Origin: Cordilura impudica
Taxonomy: Eukaryota > Arthropoda > Insecta > Diptera > Scathophagidae
DNA length: 64,000 nucleotides
Reading direction: 5' to 3'
Assembly: GCA_963682025.1 (NCBI GenBank)
Contig: OY821518.1
Location: 128,972,543-129,036,542, forward strand
This document shows positions 1 through 11,422 of this stretch, in pieces (within the stretch, counting starts at the first letter, position 1; each line of letters begins with the position of its first letter). The notes under the pieces were generated by a model, which was not told where the DNA came from, ran no database searches, and saw only the letters and a list, made by a program, of their open reading frames with translations. Position numbers and translations under genes: made by a program.

Positions 1-869
1 ACTGCCCAAAGCTCCTCTAGATTTTTCGGAACTGAACTTCTCGTTATAATTTTCCTTTTTCAGATATTCCATATTTTTCTATTGGATTGAGGTCCGGGGA
101 TTGTGAGGGCTAATCCATACACTTATTATTATTCTTCTGAAACCACCTAATGGCCACCGGCCTTATGCGTTGGATAATTATCATCCTGCAATAAAAACGG
201 TGTCACCTGGTTCACAACCAACAACTTCGAGACTAGACAGGTAGAAATTTATAAAGATTTCAATATAATGTTCTGCCTTCATTACACCATCAATTTAGCG
301 AAGGATTCTTAACTTTTCTCCTTGGAAGCAACCCCAGATCATTAAGAAACCTTCTTCAAATTTCATTGTCTCTTGAATATTACGCGATGTGATACCAACT
401 TTTGTATCATACCATGACCAAACCCTGCCATCGGAGCCTAATCGATTTATTTTCGATTCGTCGGACCATGTTACTAGGTTCCAGTGTTCAACCGTCCAAT
501 TCACATGTTCTTTTGCGAATTTTTGACGAGTGGCTCGGTGCTTAGTTGTTAAAAGGGGCTTGTTAATTTTTGTTTTTGCTCTCAGTCCGCTGTCTCTGAG
601 ACATCTTCGAATTGATTGATTGGACACATCAATTTGTAGAGTTTCCCTTAGGCCTTTATTGGCATCTGTAGCGTTCTCAACGGCTCCTGACAGTACAAAA
701 CGTCTCACTATTCTTTATTCTTTTTAACGACTTCAACGATATTTTTCCGGAGCTTTGAAACAACCCCAATAGACGTACCATATTTTCTTCCAATTTCACG
801 CACAGACTTGCCGCTTAAAATATCTTTTTCTATGTCTCTTTTAATTTGAGTTGGGATAACTTTAGGCAT
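1..869 (-). pseudogene. Tc1-family transposase, frameshifted
   Basis: Tc1/mariner transposases cut and paste their element using a DDE triad. Here the start codon is near 869 and the first about 50 residues form a helix-turn-helix-like DNA-binding segment (SVREIGRKYGTSIGVVSKLR). This frame stops near 710 and the next segment (708-295) continues in another frame with TWSDESKI, which holds the first catalytic Asp, followed by GSDGRVW. A further shift near 290 leads to QDDN (second Asp) near 190 and PDLNPIE (third acidic residue) near 85-105. All three catalytic positions can be seen but in different frames, so the copy is dead. Confidence 0.85.
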
Positions 870-1200
870 AGTTATTTTGGCTAAAACAATTGATATTTGT
901 ATTTCAACTCAGAAAATATATATTTCAAATACCATATAATAAAATACGATTAATTTTAAATTGCTTTGATGTTGAATGCAACTACACGGAATTTCGAAAA
1001 AAAAAAAACCTAAATGGCTTGTCAGTTACACAATAACGGAACAATACAAGTGTTTTTCAAAGAGTGACGCTGAACATATGTTACTAGTATACCAACAAAC
1101 ATAAAAATCATAACATAAACCTATGTACAATTTATTGAGCACTATATAATTATTGTAATACAAAAAAATATTTCTTATGAACAGTTTTGGAAGTCACTGT
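1..1200 (-). mobile_element. Tc1-like DNA transposon, cut by window start
   Basis: The element runs on the minus strand and its downstream end lies before position 1. The upstream end is a Tc1-type terminus: read on the minus strand from about 1200 it starts TACAGTGACTTCCAAAA, that is a TA target followed by CAGTG. Between that end and the transposase start near 869 is about 330 bp of A+T-rich untranslated sequence. The other inverted repeat is not in the window, so length and target duplication cannot be checked. Confidence 0.85.
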
Positions 1201-3651
1201 ACATCAATATTTTTTATTATTTTTTTTACATTGATATATGAATAAAAATATTTATTTAAGCCTTAGCTACACTATTGCTGAAGAATGAAATCAGAAATCA
1301 TCAATGCTTCTTGAGTTATAGCTGAAAAGCTAAGATCACTAATACCAAGATAAGGAAAAATTATATAAGGTAATAAAAAATTTTGGCCTGAGAACGCCAA
1401 ACCCTTTGGAGGTTTTTCTATGCTGAACTAGTACTATCATCCTGAATTGGAGTTACTCACCCCCAGACAATGACTCCAAAAATTTTCCACAGTGTAATTA
1501 ATGATGCCGCCTGTTTTTCGAATTTAATAAAACAGGGTTCAATACTCTATATATGGCTTACATCTTCAAATTTATTTAAATATTTCATAAAATGTTAAAC
1601 TAAACTCTAGGTTACGTTAGGTTAGATAAGATGGGTCGCCCACGCTAAGACGAGTGCAATCGGAATACAAAGTGTCGGAAATGCAGAGATAGGAAAAGAG
1701 ATAGATAAAGTAGGAGTATGGAAAAGAAAAGAAAGAAAACAAAACTCTACATAAGCACTTCTACTTAGTTGGCAACTAAAAGTGGAGCATTTCATTTATT
1801 TGAAATTATAAAATTTTCATTAGCGTAAACAATTTTTTTTAAATCATTAAACATAAAGCCGATACAAGATTTAATTATAACATCGCTCTTTGTCATCGTA
1901 AAATTGTGAATTTAATTTCGCCAACAGAATGTCAAACAATAGTTAAAAAAAAATGAAAACGAAAATCCTCTAAGCAATATACACATGCTACGCCTACAGT
2001 TTCTTAAAATGGAAGAGAAGAATAGAATATTGAACTTTAACATTGAAAATTGCATCAAACCATATTTGAGACTAGAATGTTGTTGTCCTTTGAAATAGAT
2101 GAAAATAATAGAATGCATTTCAACATAATCCTTTTGTGTGAAACAATGTAAAAAGAATTATGCCACAAAAAAAAAAAAAAACAAAATTAAAGCGACGAAA
2201 AAGCAATAAAATATTCCAGTGTATCACTTGGTTTGCGATGGATGGATAGATTGCTGGTTGAATGGTTTAGGTGTGTGTAGCGAAAGAGTGTTAAATGATT
2301 TTACAATTTTGCAGGTAAATAAGGATTACGAACGAAACGAAATTAATACGTTACGTAAGTAACAATAAGGTCTTACAGCAAATAACCGCCAAATTCATTT
2401 TTTAGAAGTTTTTTTTATCAACACATTTTTTAACATCTCATTTGTGGAGAATTCGTTAGCACAGCTTGCTTTAAATCCTTTAGAAGATATATACACCATT
2501 ACGTTTGTATTAAGTGCTGCTGTTATCGATAAAAGGATTCCTTTGCTACGAAAGAGTTCATCATCAATATTTCAAAAGAATAAATTGTTAAAAAAAAAAT
2601 TGCTTTATAAAAGGGTTTTCAATTCAGTTGTTGATGGTTTGTGGCTGGCTGCTGCTGCTGCTGCTGCTGCTGCATGTGTATTTGTATATTCTTTCGGAAC
2701 AAGACACACGAATCAAATTGAGCCTGAAAACACAGATTTAATTTAAAGTTTTTTAACAATTGTTACTGGTTTTTTTCTTTAAGCTATCTGTTTTACTTTT
2801 TTTGATACATTTGTGGCGCAATTTTGTTGTATCCTTTGAGTATTTGTAATTGTATGAGTTTTTTCTTTTTTTGTATTAGTTGTTTGTGGAGTTTCTGTGG
2901 CTTGTGGTGTAACAGCTGTCTGCCCTTGCCTTGGCTGTTTGTTTGAGTTAAAGATGCGTTGGCGAAAGGATTAAATTGCTACAGTTTAAAGTGATTTATT
3001 TTGTAAAGGCTCACTTTTTTGTCGAAAATCAAACAGAAAAAAAAGCATATTGTTTGTAGTTCTTTTAAGACTTTTTTGATATTTTTTGTGTCTTATTTCA
3101 ATTCAAAATTGATACATTTTCTTAAGAGATTAATAATATTTTAACAACTGTCGTATTAACGAAAGTAAACTTCCGTTTTTACGAAAACATATGCAGCCTC
3201 TTAGTAGATCATTAGCCAAGAACAACAACAAGCCACAATTAATAACGTATAATCAGGTATGTGATGAAAAACGATTTCAACATCAAACCGATACACAAGC
3301 GAAAAGAGTTGTGATGTAATCACATATATCGATTTCGTTTCGGTATGGCTTGAAATCGAATTCGATTTCATTTCCCAATTTGTTCTATAAAAATATCAAT
3401 GAAAAGAGGTGTGACGTAAATCTAAATTTTAGTAATATTTCTATTTCTATAAAATGAAATGTTACAAAACTTATATGAAAAATTTTTAAATTTTTTATTT
3501 TTCATACAAATTTTTTCTGATTCGTTACGGTTCGTTTTACAGAATAAGCCGCAAAATATAGTAACTAATTTAAGTTAAAGTAAAAGCTAGCATAAAGAAT
3601 GCCCACGAAAAAGTTTTATGTTTTATTATATTAATAGCTCACTAATATAAA
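1201..3651. other. Non-coding A+T-rich stretch
   Basis: No convincing gene is seen in this 2.4 kb. It holds long A and T runs, a (GCT)n run at about 2648-2673, and a short GTTACGTTAGGTTAG stretch near 1611. The open frame at 2444-2746 begins with GTG, is low-complexity and has no recognisable domain. The stretch could be intron or intergenic DNA. Confidence 0.6.
2648..2673 (+). repeat. (GCT)n trinucleotide repeat
   Basis: About eight to nine uninterrupted GCT units. Such runs are common both in fly introns and in polyglutamine or polyalanine coding regions. No flanking coding evidence is visible here. Confidence 0.9.
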
Positions 3652-3828
3652 CTAGCAAAGCCCAGCCCTCGAAATTCGAGTGCTAATTCTAGGAAATTTT
3701 AATTTTTTCATTTAATAAATAATTTTGTAAGCGCCAATTTACAATTCAACACTTTTGAAACAAAAAAATCATTAAATTTCATTATAAATATTTGTTGAAC
3801 ACACAGAGCTTTTGATATTTATAATATA
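3652..3828 (-). mobile_element. Small non-autonomous Helitron, truncated relic
   Basis: On the minus strand it ends in CTAG at 3652-3655, preceded by the GCACTCGAATTTCGAG motif shared with the intact small Helitrons at 8594, 27660 and 45577. The match fades after about 170 bp, just where the large Helitron begins at 3829, so the 5' part is missing or replaced. Confidence 0.65.
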
Positions 3829-4163
3829 CTAGCTGACCCGGCAAACTTCGTTTTGTCCAAAAGAGATTTTTTGATTGCATTAATTTCGTATTTTTTTTTT
3901 ACGAAAATTATCGACCGTTAACAGATGACGCAATACTATAATTTATATAAAACACTTTTCTCGAACGGTCTTCGTCCCGTCCAACATTTGGCGAAAATAG
4001 AATAAAATCAAGAATTAATTTTAAAAAAATAGAACTATGATTATAATCAATTCAATGCTGCACGATACACAATATTTTTTGTTTTCTGCTCCAGAGCGTA
4101 AATGAATAGTGAGGATGGATTCCCAACTCGGAAACACGCAACATATAGCTGACATTTCCAGAT

Positions 4164-6533
4164 TTATGCCGCACACTTCCATGGGCTATCTGTGGACTTG
4201 TTTATTGTCATCGCAAATGCAAGTTTCACTGGGAACTGAACACGTTTGAAATGGAACGTCAAATCGGCTGAGGTCAAGGGAATTCGTGGAACTAAGCATT
4301 CTTCTCCCTTGAACCACCTTTTCAAAATCCTTGCCACTATCACATTACTCATTAGTTTCGTCACAATAAGTCGGGTTCCACCATTTCCATCATCGGCAGC
4401 CTTAATCAGTTGATCATACTTACTCTTTTGCTGTTCATTCAACAGCGGAACATTTGTTTGTACATGTTGTTGCAAAGTTGTGATGTCGAAAGTACACTCG
4501 CGTTCCAATTCATGATTCAATACATTTTTAGTTTGTCGATTTGGGGCTGGCATATGAATTTCAATCAATAGTTTCCCACTCATAAGAAAACACAAATCTT
4601 CAATCAGTATTCACTGTAGATGCCATCATTCATTGTAATTCAAAATTCCCTGTTGCTGATCGAAAGCGATGCAAAATGTCTTCTGCAATGTCATCTTTGT
4701 ATGTATCCCATAATTGACGTAGGTTTGAAGGATGATATGTCCAAATTATCATAGCGAAAAGAGTACGAACTCCATTGGCGGCCGAAGAAGCTATTGCATC
4801 GTCTAGCGTTTGATTCCAGTGATGTCGCGTTCAAACAATTGTAACTGTTCACGTTCTTCTCGAAAAGCTACACACACGATACCATCCACAGTGATTCAAA
4901 CTAAGTTGAACCACGCACATTAACCAAAAGCAACCGAAGGTAGAAGCAATCGTCGATTTTGGATGAATTGTGTAAATTCGTCCCAATACATCCAACTACT
5001 GGTTGGCCTAGGTCTGTGCGTAGCCATTTGTTCGACGATGCATTCCATGTCTAATATCGAGGCATTTCCGAGTAGAGCACATCTCGCAAGTGAATATATT
5101 CTTCAGATCGCAACTAAGCCTGATTGAATCGAATGTAATTGAGTCGTTCTGTCTGAACCTTAACGCACATCAACAGCATATTGTTGGAACAATCGTCGCT
5201 ATCTCAGTAGGTGATTGTCACTGTTTTGGCGAATCATCATTCGATATGCATAAAAGTTCTTATTTGTCTCGACCCCTAAAAATTTACAATATGTATATGC
5301 GTGACAATCAAAAATGTTTTTTTGCACTAACCATTGGCCGGATTTATCATGTTGTAACTGAAGTAATATCCGTCTTATCCACAGCAGAACATAAGCGGAT
5401 ATTTTAGTGCGTCATACGATCGATGTGCCTCACTTAATCGCTGTATTCCGTTTTCAGTTCGGCGTTTTATGACTATATCAATCGATTTCAAATTTTTACC
5501 AACAACAATAATTAATATTTCACTAACTGTAGGTGCGTTCTATTGTCGTTCATGAGTTCCTGCTGGTCGTTTATCCGCTTTTATGAAATGCTGTGAACAT
5601 CGGATGGCATCTTTTCCAACAAAGTCGTAAAGAGTTTGATTAGTTCATTGTGCTCGTGTGACATTTGCTGTAATTGCACAACGCCGATTTCTTTCATCTT
5701 GTGAATCTCCAAGAAAGTATATTTGCAGATATTTGTGTTCTTGATCTGGATGCGGCAACAGCGATCCAGTAAGATGAAAAATTTGCCAATGAATCTGTAT
5801 AGTTGAAGGCAAATTATTTGATTTGTGCATTTTATTGGCAAGATAAATATTAGTTTGAACATCGTGTGTGGTGGGATAGTGTATTTTGTATTTTGTGGTG
5901 TATTAACCTTCATTGCAGACGTTGGCTAAATTACCTTGAATGTTGGATTGTAGTTTCGTTCATTTACAATTTCACCACCAAATGACGTCATTTGAAAACA
6001 ATCGTTGTACATCTTTATGTGTTGTGGGAAATGGTTCGAAATAGGGGATTCACCGCAAAGCAGCATTCGTAATGACTTTGGTGGTGGAAGCAATTCTGTC
6101 AGTTTCACCTTTCCGCCCGCGCAACGCAATCCAGGCGGTTCTTTCTCAATACAATGCTCACAAATGACAAACATCTGTCCGAATTAAACCGATGTGTGCG
6201 AACTGTATTGAATGTTGGGCTCATATCGAAAGGCTGCACTCTCAGTGTTCACCTAAATAATTTGTTGTTGCCTACGTTTCGTTCAATAATCGCACGATGT
6301 GATCTGGCTTCATCACTTCGCCGAGCACGAACTTCTCTTCTTCTCAATCGTTGTTGCTCATTGTATGCTTCGTTGATCTCTTCTGACCATCGTGCACGAT
6401 TTCCAACCATTCTGGTTCGAACTGATTCTCTTTCAGTAGCACGTTCCATTTCATTTCGATGTGCGGAGACATTTCGGTGCCGCGGTGCATCCTGAGAACG
6501 ACGGCCAATGTTACCATGAACTCTTCTTGGCAT
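4164..6533 (-). pseudogene. RepHel (Helitron replicase-helicase), broken
   Basis: RepHel nicks and unwinds DNA for rolling-circle transposition. Pieces in order on the minus strand: a start near 6533 with MPRRVHGNIGRRSQD and an Arg-rich N-terminus; 6174-5926 with a Cys pair, CAGGK and CFQMTSFGG, typical of the Helitron N-terminal domain; 5913-5581 in two frames with GSLLPHPDQEHKYLQIYFLG and LLEKMPSD; about 5400-5070 with traces of the Rep start (HAYTYCKFL, EEYIHLRD); and 4595-4164 with the linker before the helicase. That last piece jumps from QLIKAADDGNGG straight to RLIVTKLM..VIVARIL and FPVKLAFAMTINKS, so the Walker A and B part of the Pif1-like helicase is deleted. Multiple stops and shifts show it is not functional. 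Confidence 0.85.
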
Positions 6534-6929
6534 CGTAATATGCATTCACAATAATATATATGGAAAATGGAAAATATTTTATTTAAAAAATCAATAAAAA
6601 TGATAAAAGTATGCGAAAGTCAAAAAGAATATATATTTTTAAAGAAACAGTTATTCGATAATAAACCAATTGTTTCAAATTAAAGCGCTTATGTAAGCTT
6701 TAATTTAAATATACTATATTATATTAAATTATATGATGGAAGACCTGGCAAATGAAGTAAATTAAAAAGTCTTTTGATAAACTCACATACATCATCTTAT
6801 ACTACCGAAGTAGCAATTAACTTGAATGAAAATTGCGGAATTTCAATTTTTGGTTATACTGCTGAAATTGCCATTTCACTTAAATATCGGTGATGAAAAC
6901 GATGCAATATATTAAAGTTCAATAATTAC

Positions 6930-7500
6930 TTTTATGGAATTTACCCCACCCATTTATCCGATACCTCCCATTTGCGGCACGGCTACTCACACTAATAACC
7001 TATGAACTCACACAAATAATCTTCACTTTCTCTTTTATATTATTGAAGATACTTTTATTGATTTTAAAGATTTTTTATACGTGAAGCGCCAACCCCACTT
7101 GTCTAATTCCGCACATAATATTTAATCAGTACTTTGTAGCGGATGTACCCCGCCTATTTTTCCAATCCTATTTCCATGTCTACTTACACTAATAACAGAT
7201 GACGTCACACAAAGTATCAAAGCTGTCCCTTTCGTGATTTTGGGTAATTTATTTGTTATGTAGGTGCCATGCCCACTTTTCCGATACCGCTTATTTTTAC
7301 AACGGCTGCTCACAGCAACTCACAGCAATAATAGATGACCTCATACAAAGTTGCAAAGCTCTCCCTACAATAGTACTCAAGATATATGATGTTGAAAATT
7401 AATTTTGTATGGGACGTACCACGCCCACTTATCCGATACCAACCATTTTCGGTATGACTATCCATATTAATAATAGATGGCTTCACACAAATTTACAAAC
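6930..7500 (-). repeat. Diverged tandem modules in Helitron 5' region
   Basis: At least four imperfect units, each with a variant of GGTGCCACGCCCACTTATCCGA, then a short spacer, then a variant of AATAGATGACCTCACACAAA and CAAAGCTCTCCCT. Spacing is about 120-150 bp. The same module occurs at 46810-47240 and in the non-autonomous Helitrons at 35674-39358. Confidence 0.8.
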
Positions 7501-7711
7501 CTCTCCCTCCCATATTACTCAATATATATGATGTTAAAATGGAATAACAGCGTACAGCGCCACCTGTTGAGACTTTTTGTACTTTTCTTTTTTCCCAAAC
7601 CTTCGCGTGACAGTTACAAACAAACTCGCAGAAGAAAGCATCCCTTTTGGTGGTGTAGTTTTCAAGTTTTAAGCGGACGAACAAACAACGATTCATTATT
7701 ATATATATAGA

Positions 7712-8593
7712 TTTCCACTTTCTTTGTTCTTCTTTACCTTTTTTTAATAATACCAAAGAAACAACTCTGGTCCGACGAAAATGCCAAGTGTTTCGAAGCG
7801 TTTCTAAAAATGAAAAAAACAATCGGACTGCGAGAATAAAATCATACAGACTCCCAATTTCATAACATAAGCTTTTCATAATACACGACTTTTTGACAGG
7901 TCGCAAATGTCAAAGTAAAATGTCATGGTAAAGAACATGAAAAAGTATTAAGAATTTATGTACTATTTTCTCGCGAAAATGCGATGAAGTTTTGAATTTT
8001 AGTCTTCTTTTAAGTATAAAAATATAACATTTAATTGCAAAGTTTTTAGTATGTTCTTATAATTTCAATAATAAAAAAAATCGAACCACTTCAATGGGGG
8101 GCTCAAACAATTGCGATATTATGACGCTATCTAATGATAGGTGATCATAAGACAGTGACAATTTTTTTTTAATTTACGATTGTTGGAGAGTTTTAGAAAT
8201 TGCATTCGGTGCGTGAACTTTGTTCACCAAAATGGCCTCAAAAAATGATTATAAGTGCAACATGGCCCATAACGTAGTGCGATGAAGAAATTTTGTCAAA
8301 AAAAGCTATTACTAATATGTGTACTAATAGCTTTGGAAAATACAAATCATCTTTACATGATGTGATGAAGAGTATATTTTGGAATACTAAAATGAATATT
8401 TAAATGCACATAAGATAAATTTTTTCATAACTATCCTTTAAATTTGTATCAGAAATAATGAAAAACCAGTTAAAGGAAAATAGTGGTGTACATTACATCG
8501 AAACAAACAGAGTATGCACTTATTTTCGAAATGAAACTTTAAAAAACATACAAAAAATTTGCATATCAAAATATTGTTATATATTTATAACAA
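7712..8593. other. Non-coding stretch between Helitrons
   Basis: A+T-rich sequence without a recognisable gene. The minus-strand open frame over 7493-7906 straddles the Helitron boundary and has no family resemblance, so it is treated as chance. Confidence 0.6.
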
Positions 8594-8957
8594 CTAGCAG
8601 ATTTCAGCGTTCGAAATTCGAGTGCAATTTCTAGGCAGCTTTATTTTTCAACGTAGCCAATTCACAAACTAACACTTTTATGGTTTATTATTATTGTGAA
8701 TAAAGATAAACTCATTAACAAACACATTAACAAATTTAATAAAACACACATAGCATATGTATAGTTTTATGTATGTGTTAGTAGCAACTTTAAATGCAAT
8801 TTACTCAAAATAAAGGAAAAAATTTAAAAATTTGTAAATCTGCAGAACGGCTAAAAACAAATACCTTTCAAATAATATACGTTTGGTCAAAATCGGGATA
8901 AAACGGTAAAACAAAACATCGGTCGCAAAAAATCGCCTAGCCTGTTAATATTATAGA
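8594..8957 (-). mobile_element. Small non-autonomous Helitron (364 bp), complete
   Basis: On the minus strand it begins TCTATAATATTAACAGGC at 8957 and ends with CTAG at 8594, flanked by A and T as expected. It has no coding capacity. Copies with the same ends lie at 11423-12608 (interrupted), 27660-28026 and 45577-45940, with partial copies at 3652 and 37279. The shared internal GCCTAGGCGA-like stretch near the 5' end and GCACTCGAATTTCGAG near the 3' end define the family. Confidence 0.85.
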
Positions 8958-9735
8958 TACCCTACACCACTATGTGGTTTGGGTATAATGACTTTGTGCT
9001 GCTGTTTGTAACTACCAAAAATATTTGACCTAGACTCATCTTTTATTATACCGATCGAATGAGAATCACTATCTGATTCGATATAACGATGTCCCTCCGT
9101 CCGTCCATGTAAACTTTATAATCAAACTGCAAGTCGCAAATATGAATATATTTTGATGAAATTTGGCATATAAGCTGCTATCAGCTATATGATGAACGCT
9201 ATTGGTGAGAATCGCTCCATCTTCAGACCTAGCCCCCATACAAAAGACCCCTATGAAATCTACATAAATTGCCATAAGATCCAAATTGTCATATAGATCT
9301 TACTCAAATTGGGTTTGTATGCGTTTATTACATCCATTAATGAGTAGTCCAAAAATGATCCCTATGGGACAACTCTTACTCATAAGCCCTATATAGAGCT
9401 GCTTCCCGATCTTCACTTAAATCTATCAAAAAAACAAAAATATTGCCCTGATTCTTCTCAAATTTTGTTTGTACATATTTTTGCAAAATATAAGAGACTT
9501 TACCAAACATGGTCAGGATGGGTCCAATTTTGGGCCTAGTCCCCATACAGATATAGCATTCAATATGAACTTTTTCATATCTGCAGTCAAAAAAATTAAT
9601 AAAAATCCCACTCAAATTTGGTTTATGTTTATTTTCTATGTCCAGTTAGTTTCGCCTGTGAGAGAGGGTCTCTAAATGCATGGTATAGGGTATCGTATAA
9701 TCGGTCTAGACCGACTATAATTTTCTTACTTGTTT
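8958..9735 (-). mobile_element. DINE-1/mini-me-like interspersed repeat, copy a
   Basis: A 0.78-kb repeat that abuts the preceding Helitron. One end reads TACCCTACACCACTATGTGG, the other GGTATAGGGTATCGTATA followed by the palindromic GTCGGTCTAGACCGAC region and CTTACTTGTT. It has an internal GTCCxTCCGTCCGTCC run. GTCY microsatellites and TATACCC ends are features known for DINE-1/mini-me elements (Helitron-related). The open frames inside recur in every copy only because the repeat recurs. Repeat status is certain; the family name is inferred. Confidence 0.75.
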
Positions 9736-9867
9736 TCTTTATTTTTGTGCTCGTACGTTTTCGAGTTCTTAGAAAATATTGAAAACATTGACTTATCCGT
9801 TCAATTTCCAAATATAATTGAATCGTTTTTATCGAACAAATAAAATAGATAATTAAGATAACCTATT

Positions 9868-10170
9868 ACCCAGGAAAAATTTCGTAATAGCAGCTCATTG
9901 ATTTTTCATTACCAATAATGACCTACCCCTGCCCACTGCGTTACTTCTAAAGTCAAAACATGGCGTTACTAATAATGTGTTATACAGCTACTTATATTTA
10001 ATGCCAGCTCATTGCATACTGCATTACTTTCAATGTGAACATAATGAGTTCCTAGGCAACTAGCTACCTCCAATGACATCCCCGTGTTAAAATAATGAGC
10101 TTATCAGTCAAACTTCAACCAGTTACTTCTTCTAAAACCCATTATTTCCTAATGTTTTTTTTTCCTGGGT
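9868..10170. mobile_element. Short MITE-like element with ACCCAGGAAAAA ends
   Basis: Inverted ends ACCCAGGAAAAA (9868) and TTTTTTCCTGGGT (10170) bound 303 bp without coding capacity. The interior is rich in alternating CATTAC/TAATGA words. No certain target duplication was found, so the superfamily is unassigned. Confidence 0.6.
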
Positions 10171-11422
10171 ACTTAAATTAACAAACAGAAGGACATCGCC
10201 GGAAATCATTTTGAAGCCAAGTGACTAACAGATTCAAAACAATCTGACCACAGTGTGATGTAGACTTAAAAATCAGTTTATTCAAAACTATGTTCTAAAC
10301 TTTAATATTTTCAGTTTTCAAGAAACAAATACAAATTTGAACATATTTCTAGTTTTTTTTAGAAATTATCGCACTGGCAAGTAGTCCTAATAATGAAACT
10401 TTTGTTAAATACAAATTAATTGGTTACACATGTCAATATTTAACATATGATTAATATAAAATACATATAATAAACCCCCCAATCATACACTAAACAACGT
10501 GCAACACCCTCTAGAATATATATATATATAAAAGAACAACATACAACAACAACTATAGTTAATCAATCAATGTCATAAATTATATAGAAAACAAGAAGTT
10601 ACATTAAGCCAATAGTCCGTTAAAGTTTCATCATCATATTGATAATTATGATAAGGTTTGGCAAGCAGGAATCCTCATTTAGGACTCTCTTTATTAAAGA
10701 GGAGTGAATGAATGATGTAACGAATGCATTATTGCACTTTTCTTATAGAAATTTTTTTAGCGCAGCCAAAAAAAGGGGTAAAAAACAAACGACTAGCAAA
10801 GGATGAGTAATTATTAGAAAACTATTGGAAAAAATCATGATCTGGTTTATGTAAAAAATATTTTTATTTTGGGGAGGTTTTTTTCTATTGTTCGAAGAAC
10901 TAGCAAAAATCATATCCAACAATAGCAAGGGGTGTTAATGGACCAATACAAAGCAAAAAGGACCGACCAATTTTTTTCATTAACTGGTAACAAGTGTTAA
11001 TAATGATGTTGTTATGATACCGCCAAATAAAATAGTGCTTAAAAAGGGATGTTAAAGGGTTAATAACTATTTTTTAATATTATTTTATATTTTGGGTAAA
11101 TTTTACCCTTTTTTAGCTATTTTTTTCCAACTGATATATAAAACTTATGAGGTGTCTTTTTTATGGGTATATTAAAATTATGTGACGTTAGGTTTGACAG
11201 CCTTTATGCGATTGTTTTTTTTTTCTGTGATATTATATGAAGGAAATATCACAACGTGTTTTACATAGTTTTATTAAAATTATCCTATAAATCTCTTTCG
11301 GCATGTGCTTATTGATTCCAAATAACAAAAACTGTTTTTGAAATATATGCTTTCTTCTTCTCTACTACGCACCATGGAAACAAAATTTAAAATATGCATA
11401 TTAATTACAGTACTAATTGCAA
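10171..11422. other. Non-coding A+T-rich stretch
   Basis: Nothing recognisable beyond a short (TA)n near 10516 and a palindromic GGGTAAATTTTACCC near 11095. No open frame has family features. Confidence 0.6.

Larger units (their letters stand above)
3829..7711 (-). mobile_element. Helitron rolling-circle transposon, decayed autonomous copy
   Basis: Helitrons start with TC, end with CTRR and insert between A and T. On the minus strand this copy starts TCTATATATATAATAATG at 7711 and ends GGGTCAGCTAG at 3829. The flanking bases fit A|TC..CTAG|T at both ends. The first 50 bp and last 30 bp match the independent copy at 46631-49394, which fixes the boundaries. It carries decayed Helitron N-terminal, Rep and helicase segments. 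Its first 800 bp hold diverged copies of the repeat module that forms a 141-bp array at 38340-39215. Confidence 0.9.

Noticed and set aside
1611..1630. GTTACGTTAGGTTAG stretch resembling insect telomere repeats (TTAGG)n
   Set aside because: Only two to three imperfect units; higher flies lack TTAGG telomeres and such short runs are frequent in repeats.
2444..2746. 100-residue open frame with an alanine run
   Set aside because: Starts at GTG, the alanine run comes from the (GCT)n repeat, and no splice or domain evidence supports it.
7493..7906. 137-residue minus-strand open frame
   Set aside because: It spans the Helitron 5' boundary at 7711, so it joins unrelated sequences by chance.
9069..9615. 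Similar small proteins recurring at 9069, 12031, 17047, 17382 and at 9376, 11701, 12841, 17751
   Set aside because: They recur because they lie in copies of one DINE-like repeat; start and stop positions vary and no domain is present.
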